Assembly: GCA_946886275.1 (NCBI GenBank)
Contig: CAMPIH010000151.1
Location: 1-5,300 of the forward strand
DNA length: 5,300 nucleotides
Origin: an uncultured Sphingosinicella sp.
GTDB lineage: Bacteria; Pseudomonadota; Alphaproteobacteria; Sphingomonadales; Sphingomonadaceae
Reading direction: 5' to 3'
The translations under genes and the position numbers were made by a program. Of this stretch, positions 1 through 5,300 are shown piece by piece. Within the stretch, counting starts at the first letter, position 1; every line of letters starts with the position of its first letter. The notes beneath the pieces are model-generated. The model saw only the letters and a list, made by a program, of their open reading frames with translations, ran no database searches and had not been told where the DNA came from.

Positions 1-573
1 CTCCAGGAACGCGTGATCGAGCGGATCGGCGGCCGCAAGCCGATCCCGGTCGACACGCGGATCGTCTGCGCGACCCATCAGAATCTGGAGGCGATGATCG
101 CCGCCGGCACGTTCCGCGAGGACCTCTATTACCGTCTTGCCGAGATCGTCGTCCGGATCCCCTCTTTGGCCGAGCGGCACGGCGACGCGCCCTTGCTCGC
201 CAAGCATTTCCTGGCCCGCTTCGCGCGCGAGATGAATCCCCAGATCAAGGGCTTCGCTCCGGGCGCGCTCGCGGCAATCGAGCAATGGCCCTGGCCGGGC
301 AATATTCGCGAGCTCGAGAACCGGATGAAGCGCGCCGTGATCATGGCCGAGGGCAAATATGTCTCCGCCGAGGATCTCGACCTGGCCGGCCCCGGCCAGG
401 ATTCGCTTCCGGTGAACCTCAAGTCGGCCCGCGAGGAAGCGGACCGCCGCGCCATCCGCAAGGCGCTGGCGCAGACCGACAACAATATTTCGAGCGCCGC
501 CAAGCTGCTCGGGATCAGCCGGCCGACGCTCTACGATCTGCTGAAGCAATACGGGCTTCAGCCCCAGCCGTGA
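1..573 (+). CDS. prsR: Sigma-54-dependent response regulator, PEP-CTERM/PrsR type (C-terminal part)
   Basis: The frame is open from the first base, so the gene starts left of the window; 190 residues are visible and end at a TGA. The visible part is the end of an AAA+ sigma-54 activator domain followed by a Fis-type helix-turn-helix. FREDLYYRL (about residues 38-46) carries the two arginines that act as arginine fingers in this family. RIVCATHQNL just before it fits the sensor I region, and WPGNIREL (about 98-105) is the sensor II motif. The C-terminal segment (about 145-184, with NISSAAKLLGISRPTLYDLLK) is the DNA-binding helix-turn-helix. The receiver domain, Walker A and GAFTGA loop must lie upstream; family members are about 450 residues. 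The wording VIERIGGRKPIPVD and the TLYDLLKQYGL end resemble the PEP-CTERM-box response regulators that activate exopolysaccharide/exosortase genes with RNA polymerase sigma-54. The family call is confident; the PrsR subtype is recalled from family resemblance and is less certain. Confidence 0.
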   Translation, partial: LQERVIERIGGRKPIPVDTRIVCATHQNLEAMIAAGTFREDLYYRLAEIVVRIPSLAERHGDAPLLAKHFLARFAREMNPQIKGFAPGALAAIEQWPWPGNIRELENRMKRAVIMAEGKYVSAEDLDLAGPGQDSLPVNLKSAREEADRRAIRKALAQTDNNISSAAKLLGISRPTLYDLLKQYGLQPQP

Positions 574-612
574 CCGGAGCCGGAGCCGCCGCTCAGCGGA
601 GCTCCGGCCGGT
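573..612. terminator. Long bulged hairpin between convergent genes, possible bidirectional terminator
   Basis: Three nested arms pair: 573-577 with 608-612 (ACCGG/CCGGT), 580-586 with 601-607 (CCGGAGC/GCTCCGG), and 589-592 with 596-599 (CCGC/GCGG), giving 16 base pairs with short bulges. The loop 593-595 is exactly the stop codon of the minus-strand peptidase, and base 573 is the last base of the regulator stop codon. The inverted repeat is seen directly in the sequence. Terminator function is an inference: neither side has a T-tract, so it would be a non-canonical intrinsic terminator or a 3'-end stabilising structure for both converging transcripts. Confidence 0.4.
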
Positions 613-3415
613 CCAGGTTCAGCTCGGCGAGCGGGATGACCGTCACCGGCCTCCCCGTCGCTCGAAGCGCCTCCGCGAACTGTGCCGCCTCGCCGACGAT
701 CACCATTGTCGCGCCCTGCGGCGACATCAGTTCGGCGGCGGCGGCCTGCGCCTCGGCGGGTCCGACCGCGAGCACCGCTGGAAGATAGCGGTCGATCTCC
801 TCCGGTCCGACCCCGCGAAGAATGTAGCTGGCGAGAAGCCCCGCGACCCCCGACGTGGTCTCGGCGCTTCGCCCGAAGCCTCCGGTCAGCGAGGTCCGCC
901 GGGCCTCGAGCTCCGCCGCCGGGATGGGCTCGGCCCCGAGACGGCGCATTTCGGCAAGCATCACTTCGAGCACCTGCGCGGCAGCGTCGTTCCGGGTCTG
1001 GGTCACGGCGACGAACGGACCGGCCTCGCGCCGCGCGTCGATCCCGCTCCGGCTTCCGTAGGACAGGCCGCGGCGGATCCGTATCTCCTGGTTCAACCTG
1101 GCGCTGTAGCCGCCGCCGAGCACGGCATTGGCGACGATCGCCCGGTAGTAACGCGGATCCCGGCGCGACAGCGTGTTGCGGACGACCGCCACCGCCGCCT
1201 GGCCAGCGCCCGGCATGTCGACGACGAGGATGTCGTTGCGCCCCACCGCCTGCGAAGCCTCGGCCACGGGCAAGGGCGCGCCGGTCGCCGCCCAGTCGCC
1301 GAAATGCCGCTCGGCAAGAGCAAGCGCTTCGGTCGGGCTGACGTCGCCGGACAGGATCAGGGTCGCCGCGCCCGGCGCCCAGGTGCCGCCATGGGCGGCC
1401 TGGATGTCGGCACGGGTGATGGCGCCGAGGCTGGTGGCGGTGCCCTCGGCGGGATTGCCATAAGGGGCGGCGCCGTAGAGCGCCCGCATCGCCGCCATCT
1501 CGGCGATCGAGCCGGGGTCGCTCATCGCGACCCTCAGCGCGTCGGCGGCGATCGCCCGCTGCCGTTCGATCTCCTCGTCCGACAGAGCGGCGTTGCTGGC
1601 GACGTCGGCGACGATCGCGAGCGCCGAATCGGCCTGGGCGGTCTGGACGGTGAGGCCGAACTGGGCCCCGTCCCAGCTCGCCCCGGCGCCGAGCGAGGCG
1701 CCGAGCGCCTCGACGGCGCGGTCGATGTCGGTCGCGGACCGGCTGGTCGTGCCTTCGGTCATTACCGAGGCGGCGAGGCTTGCCGTGCCCGCTCGGCCTT
1801 CGGGATCGGCGGCGGACCCGCCGCGCGCGACCAGGGCCATGCTGACCAGCGGCAGGTCCCTCTTCTCGACCGTGATGATGGTGAGGCCGTTGGCGAGACG
1901 CTGGACGTTCGGCGCCGGAATGTCGGGGACGATCTCGGGCCCGGGCGAAGGCGGCGCCTGGCGCTCGGCTTCCGGCGCGGGCTCCCAGATCCGGATATTG
2001 GCCGGAGGCGACAAGGCAGCGGTCTGGACGGTCGCGGCGGTCGCGATCTCGTCCTCGGCCGCGCCGTTCTGCTCCGATTCCGGAAGGTAGCGGACGGCGG
2101 CGCTTCGCGAGTCCCGCAGCCAGGCCGCGGCGACCCGCTGGATGTCGGCGGGCGTGACCGCGGCGATTTCGGCGAGCCGGCGGTCGGCCGCGGCGGGATC
2201 GCCATCGACGATCACCGCTTCGGCGAGGGCGTCGGCACGGCCGTCGACCGTCTCCCGCCCGCGAAGCGCGGCGGTGAGGAGCTCCGTCCTGGCTTCGTCC
2301 AGCTCCGCCTCGGAAACAAGCGAGTCGCGGAAACGGGCGATCTCTCGCCGAAGCGCGGCCTCGCCGGCCTCGGCGGTCTGGCCGGGCGAGAGGATGGCGA
2401 AGGCGGCGAGATTGCCGCGCCCCTGCTTGATGTCGAGGAAAGAACCGGCCTGGCTGGCGATCCGGTCGCGATAGACGAGGCTCTGGTGGAGCCTCGAGCT
2501 CTCGCCGGTCGACAGGATTCCGTCGAGCACCTCCATCGCCGCCGCATCCTCATCGTTCGCCGGCGGCACCGGATAGGAAAGGAGCACCGCCGGGAGCGGC
2601 GTATTGGGCTCGTAGACGGTGAAGGCGCGGGCCTCGTTCCGCTCGGGCTCGACCGCGGTCACTCGCGGAATCGCCGTCGTCGGCCGTTCGATCGGCGCGA
2701 AATAGGTGTCGACCCAGCGGTCAAGCTGGGCCTGGTCGAAATTGCCGGAGACGACGAGCACCGCATTGTCGGGCCGATAATAAGTGGCGTGGAAGGCGCG
2801 CACGTCCTCGATCGTCGCCGCGTCGAGATCCTCGATGCTGCCGATGCCGGGACGGGCATAAGGGTGAACGTCGTAGGAGATCTGCGGCATGTAGAGGTAG
2901 AAGAGCTTGCCATAGGGCGCGGCGAGCACACGGCTCCGAAGCTCCTCCTTCACGACGTCGCGTTCGGAGGCGAAAAAGCCGGGCTCGATCACGAGCGACC
3001 GCATCCGGTCGGCCTCGGCCCAGAGCAGCCGCTCGAGATGATTGGCCGGGACCACCTCGTAATAATTGGTGTAATCGTCGGCGGTCGACGCGTTGTTGAA
3101 GCCGCCGACATCCTCGGTGAGCCTGTCGAACTGCTCCGGAACCATGTTCCGGGTCGATTTGAACATGAGATGCTCGAACAGGTGGGCAAAGCCGGAACGG
3201 CCGCGCGGGTCGTCCTTGGAACCGACGTCGTACCAGACCTGGACCGAGACGTTGGCGCTGTCGGGATCGCGAAGCGAATAGACTCGAAGGCCGTTGGCGA
3301 GCGTTCGGGACTGATATTGGAGCGGCGCGATCGCCGGCGTCTGAGCGAAGGCGGCCGAAGCCGGCGGAACGAGAGCAAGCGCGGCGACGGCCGCGCGCAA
3401 AGTCAAACGGATCAT
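593..3415 (-). CDS. Exported M16 family zinc metallopeptidase, two fused halves
   Basis: This encodes a 940-residue pitrilysin/insulinase-family (M16) protease predicted to act in the periplasm or envelope on peptides. I chose the ATG at 3415 because GGAGGTGA lies just upstream at the right distance and because a signal peptide begins there (MIRLTLRAAVAALALVPPASAAFAQ, likely cut after AFA near residue 24); an upstream in-frame TTG at 3472 has neither. Half one (about 35-420) has the zinc motif HLFEH at 78-82 and the downstream glutamate in VKEEL (about 158). A Pro/Glu/Ala-rich linker (about 460-500) leads to half two (about 503-940), where the motif aligns as SLAAS (546-550), so that half cannot bind zinc. 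Half two instead keeps the RLNQEI...GLSYG segment (R773, Y786) typical of the substrate-binding side of M16B proteins; half one has R308 but serine in place of the tyrosine. The length fits fused M16B proteins. The physiological substrate cannot be told from sequence. Confidence 0.94.
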   Translation of the reverse strand: MIRLTLRAAVAALALVPPASAAFAQTPAIAPLQYQSRTLANGLRVYSLRDPDSANVSVQVWYDVGSKDDPRGRSGFAHLFEHLMFKSTRNMVPEQFDRLTEDVGGFNNASTADDYTNYYEVVPANHLERLLWAEADRMRSLVIEPGFFASERDVVKEELRSRVLAAPYGKLFYLYMPQISYDVHPYARPGIGSIEDLDAATIEDVRAFHATYYRPDNAVLVVSGNFDQAQLDRWVDTYFAPIERPTTAIPRVTAVEPERNEARAFTVYEPNTPLPAVLLSYPVPPANDEDAAAMEVLDGILSTGESSRLHQSLVYRDRIASQAGSFLDIKQGRGNLAAFAILSPGQTAEAGEAALRREIARFRDSLVSEAELDEARTELLTAALRGRETVDGRADALAEAVIVDGDPAAADRRLAEIAAVTPADIQRVAAAWLRDSRSAAVRYLPESEQNGAAEDEIATAATVQTAALSPPANIRIWEPAPEAERQAPPSPGPEIVPDIPAPNVQRLANGLTIITVEKRDLPLVSMALVARGGSAADPEGRAGTASLAASVMTEGTTSRSATDIDRAVEALGASLGAGASWDGAQFGLTVQTAQADSALAIVADVASNAALSDEEIERQRAIAADALRVAMSDPGSIAEMAAMRALYGAAPYGNPAEGTATSLGAITRADIQAAHGGTWAPGAATLILSGDVSPTEALALAERHFGDWAATGAPLPVAEASQAVGRNDILVVDMPGAGQAAVAVVRNTLSRRDPRYYRAIVANAVLGGGYSARLNQEIRIRRGLSYGSRSGIDARREAGPFVAVTQTRNDAAAQVLEVMLAEMRRLGAEPIPAAELEARRTSLTGGFGRSAETTSGVAGLLASYILRGVGPEEIDRYLPAVLAVGPAEAQAAAAELMSPQGATMVIVGEAAQFAEALRATGRPVTVIPLAELNLDRPELR

Positions 3416-3420
3416 GAAAT

Positions 3421-3428
3421 TCACCTCC
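3421..3428 (-). promoter_or_regulatory. Strong ribosome binding site of the M16 peptidase
   Basis: On the minus strand the sequence reads GGAGGTGA, followed by ATTTC and the ATG at 3415. This is an uninterrupted eight-base complement of the usual 16S rRNA 3' end, with the GGAGG core 8 bases from the start. It decides the start codon in favour of 3415 over the in-frame TTG at 3472. Confidence 0.85.
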
Positions 3429-3434
3429 CCGAGC

Positions 3435-3466
3435 CCGCCGCCAAGCTGCGCTGTCCCGGGCGGCGG
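3435..3466 (-). other. GC-only stem-loop in the leader of the M16 peptidase
   Basis: CCGCCGCC at 3435-3442 pairs perfectly with GGCGGCGG at 3459-3466 across a 16-base loop. The stem ends 6 bases upstream of the peptidase ribosome binding site. It is not followed by a T-run on the minus strand, so it is not a classical terminator for Uup. It could attenuate read-through from uup or shape the peptidase leader RNA. The repeat itself is certain; any role is inference, and GC-rich spacers form such stems by chance. Confidence 0.4.
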
Positions 3467-3472
3467 CGTCAA
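3444..3472 (-). promoter_or_regulatory. Possible weak promoter for the M16 peptidase
   Basis: On the minus strand TTGACG at 3472-3467 is a good match to the -35 element. At 17-18 bases spacing the -10 position reads GCAGCT or CAGCTT, a poor match to TATAAT. Alphaproteobacterial housekeeping promoters often keep TTGAC with a weak -10, so a promoter here is plausible but unproven. It would give a short leader of roughly 20-25 bases that starts near the ribosome binding site. Confidence 0.25.
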
Positions 3473-3517
3473 GCCTCGGCCCGCCTTTTAGGACGGCACT
3501 GGCCTGCGCCGTGCCTG

Positions 3518-5300
3518 CTAGCCGGCAAGCGCCTCGGCCTGCTCGGCCAGCTCCAGCCAGCGCTGCTCCGCCCGATCCCGCTCCGAGCGCGCCTTTTCGA
3601 TCGCGGCGGTGAGCTGGGCGAAGCGGGCGGGATCGCGGGTATAGAGATCGGGATCCGAAAGGATGTCCTCGTCCCGCGCGATCTCGGCCTCGAGCTCGTC
3701 GATCCGCTTCGGCAGCAGGTCATAATCGCGCTGGTCCTTGTAGCTCAGCCTCGTCTTCGTCTTCTGGCTGGGCGCCGCCGCCGCTGCTGCGGCCTTCGGG
3801 GCGGGGATCTTCGGGCTGTGCACGTGCGGGCGGCGCTTGCGCTCCCAATCCTCATAGCCGCCGGCGACGATGTCGACCTTGCCGCTGCCGTCGAGGCCGA
3901 GCGTGATGGTGACAGTGCGGTCGAGGAAGTCGCGGTCGTGGCTGACGATGAGGACGGTGCCGTCATAATCGGCGATCACCTCCTGGAGCAGGTCGAGCGT
4001 CTCCAGGTCGAGATCGTTGGTCGGCTCGTCGAGCACGAGCAGGTTCGATCGCCGGGCGAATTCGCGCGCGAGGAGAAGTCTCGATCGCTCCCCGCCCGAC
4101 AGGGTCCCGACTTTCGTGTCGACGAGGCCGGGATCGAACAGGAATTCCTTCAGATAGCCCTGGACATGCTTCTTGTGGCCGTGGACCTCGATCCAGTCGC
4201 CGCCTTCGGCGAGGACGTCGCGGACCCTCTTGTCCGGATCGAGCAGCTTGCGCTGCTGGTCGATCATCACGCCGGTAAGGGTCTTCGCCCGGAGGATGGT
4301 CCCCTCGTCGGGTTCGATCTCGCCGGTGAGCAGCTTCAAGAGCGTGGTCTTGCCGGTGCCGTTGGCGCCGACGACTCCGATCCGGTCGCCGCGCTGGATC
4401 CGAAGGCTGAAGTCCCGGATGATGATGCGGTCGCCATAGCTCTTGCTGACGCCCTCGGCGTCGATCACCATCTTCGTCTTCACCTCGTCATTCTCGAGGC
4501 TCAGCCGGGCGGTTCCGGCCGGGCCGAGCATCGACGCGCGAGCCGCGCGCATCTCGTGGAGCTTGGCGAGCCGGCCCTGGTTGCGCCGGCGCCGGGCGGT
4601 GACCCCGCGCTGAAGCCAGTGAAGCTCCAGCTTGAGCTTCGCGTCGAGCTTCTCGGCCGCTCTCGCTTCCTCCTCATAGACCTTCTCGGTCCAGGCCTCG
4701 AAGCCGCCATAACCGACCTCCGCTCGCCTCAAACTGCCTCGGTCGAGCCAGAGCGACGATCGGGTCAGCCGGGTGAGGAAGGTCCGGTCGTGGCTGATGA
4801 CGATGAAGGCGCCGCTGTAGCGCGACAGCCAGTCCTCAAGCCATTCGATCGCCGCCAGATCGAGATGGTTGGTCGGCTCGTCGAGAAGGAGCACGTCGGG
4901 ATCCAGCGCCAGAGCCCGGGCGATCGCCGCCCGCCGCCGCTCGCCGCCGCTCGCCGTCTCCGCCGGCCGATCGAGGTCGAGCCCGATCTGGTCGGCAATC
5001 GCCTCGACATCGTGGACCGCCGGCGCGACGGGCCCGGCCAGAGCGAAGTCACGAAGGGTGGCGAACCGGGCCACTGGCGGGTCCTGCTCGAGCAGGACGA
5101 CCTTGATCCCGGGCTGGATCGTCCGCCGACCCTCGTCGGTGTCGATCTGGCCGGCGAGGCATTTGAGCAAGGTCGTCTTGCCGGCGCCGTTGCGGCCGAT
5201 CAGCGCCAGCCGGTCGCGGGCGCCGATGAACAGATCTAGGTCGCGGAACAGCCAGCCGGCGCCCTGGACGAGGCCGAGATTTTCATAAGCGAGGACGGGT
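3518..5300 (-). CDS. uup: ABC-F family ATPase, Uup type (missing only the first residues)
   Basis: The frame runs to the right edge and ends at a TAG at 3520-3518; 593 residues are visible, beginning PVLAYENLGL, so only a few N-terminal residues should be missing. It is a soluble tandem ATPase without membrane segments. Cassette one has Walker A GRNGAGKT (visible residues 35-42), signature SGGE (117-120), Walker B LLLDEPTNHLD (from 137) and the switch SHD (169-171). A charged linker (about 200-275, with WLQRGVTARRRRNQGRLAKL) matches the Uup style. Cassette two has GANGTGKT (311-318), LSGGE (400-404), LLVLDEPTNDLD (from 420) and SHD (453-455). After an Ala/Pro-rich tether (about 497-512) comes a C-terminal coiled coil (about 517-591) characteristic of Uup. 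All catalytic motifs are intact in both cassettes. Known Uup proteins are tied to ribosome function and to tolerance of branched DNA intermediates. It lies 102 bp upstream of the peptidase on the same strand. Confidence 0.93.
   Translation of the reverse strand, partial: PVLAYENLGLVQGAGWLFRDLDLFIGARDRLALIGRNGAGKTTLLKCLAGQIDTDEGRRTIQPGIKVVLLEQDPPVARFATLRDFALAGPVAPAVHDVEAIADQIGLDLDRPAETASGGERRRAAIARALALDPDVLLLDEPTNHLDLAAIEWLEDWLSRYSGAFIVISHDRTFLTRLTRSSLWLDRGSLRRAEVGYGGFEAWTEKVYEEEARAAEKLDAKLKLELHWLQRGVTARRRRNQGRLAKLHEMRAARASMLGPAGTARLSLENDEVKTKMVIDAEGVSKSYGDRIIIRDFSLRIQRGDRIGVVGANGTGKTTLLKLLTGEIEPDEGTILRAKTLTGVMIDQQRKLLDPDKRVRDVLAEGGDWIEVHGHKKHVQGYLKEFLFDPGLVDTKVGTLSGGERSRLLLAREFARRSNLLVLDEPTNDLDLETLDLLQEVIADYDGTVLIVSHDRDFLDRTVTITLGLDGSGKVDIVAGGYEDWERKRRPHVHSPKIPAPKAAAAAAAPSQKTKTRLSYKDQRDYDLLPKRIDELEAEIARDEDILSDPDLYTRDPARFAQLTAAIEKARSERDRAEQRWLELAEQAEALAG

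Noticed and set aside
285..788. Several other open frames of 60-170 codons on both strands inside the three genes, for example this one
   Set aside because: They overlap genes with recognisable domains, are rich in Arg, Ser, Pro and Ala as expected for off-frame reading of GC-rich DNA, and show no motif of their own.
3416..3472. Extended N-terminus of the M16 peptidase starting at the TTG at 3472
   Set aside because: The added residues precede a clear signal peptide, the TTG has no good ribosome binding site, and the ideal GGAGGTGA is placed for the ATG at 3415.
3489..3517. Short inverted repeats just after the uup stop codon (GGCAC/GTGCC) as a terminator
   Set aside because: Only five base pairs with an 11-base loop, and they are followed by CCTAAAAGG rather than a T-run.
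3518..5170. Uup starting at the TTG at 5170
   Set aside because: That codon lies just after the Walker A lysine-threonine pair. The frame continues upstream through GRNGAGKT to the right edge, so the start is outside the window.
1304..5239. A plus-strand open frame of more than 1,300 codons opposite the peptidase and Uup genes
   Set aside because: It uses exactly the same base triplets as both minus-strand genes, which share a phase because the 102-bp spacer is a multiple of three. It stays open simply because those genes avoid TTA, CTA and TCA codons, and it ends at 5237-5239 where Uup uses one CTA leucine codon. Its translation is rich in Arg, Gly and Asp without domain logic, while the minus-strand proteins have full catalytic motifs.

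Overview
The window is GC-rich bacterial chromosome with almost no TTA, CTA or TCA codons. It most resembles an alphaproteobacterium of the Sphingomonadales type. This placement is an inference from GC content, the style of the proteins and the pairing of a PEP-CTERM-type regulator with a tandem M16 peptidase; nothing in the window fixes the species.

Layout. Positions 1-573 (+) hold the C-terminal part of a sigma-54-dependent response regulator of the PEP-CTERM/exosortase-associated (PrsR-like) kind, cut by the left edge. It converges on the minus-strand gene at 593-3415, which encodes an exported M16 zinc metallopeptidase with two fused halves; the 19-bp gap lies inside a long GC-rich inverted repeat that includes both stop codons. 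Upstream of the peptidase on the minus strand, after a 102-bp spacer, lies an ABC-F ATPase of the Uup type (3518 to beyond 5300), missing only its first few residues at the right edge. No stretch over 300 bases lacks a gene.

Function. The three genes do not form one obvious pathway. The regulator probably belongs to an exopolysaccharide/exosortase locus to the left. The peptidase acts in the periplasm or at the envelope, and Uup is a cytoplasmic housekeeping ATPase. Uup and the peptidase share a strand and could be partly co-transcribed, but the peptidase has its own strong ribosome binding site and possibly its own promoter.

Novelty. I see no undescribed system. The very long open frame on the plus strand opposite the peptidase and Uup is explained by codon usage. 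The points worth a second look are the complementary loss of motifs in the two peptidase halves, the stop-codon-spanning hairpin, the leader hairpin before the peptidase, and a 20-bp palindrome inside the regulator gene.
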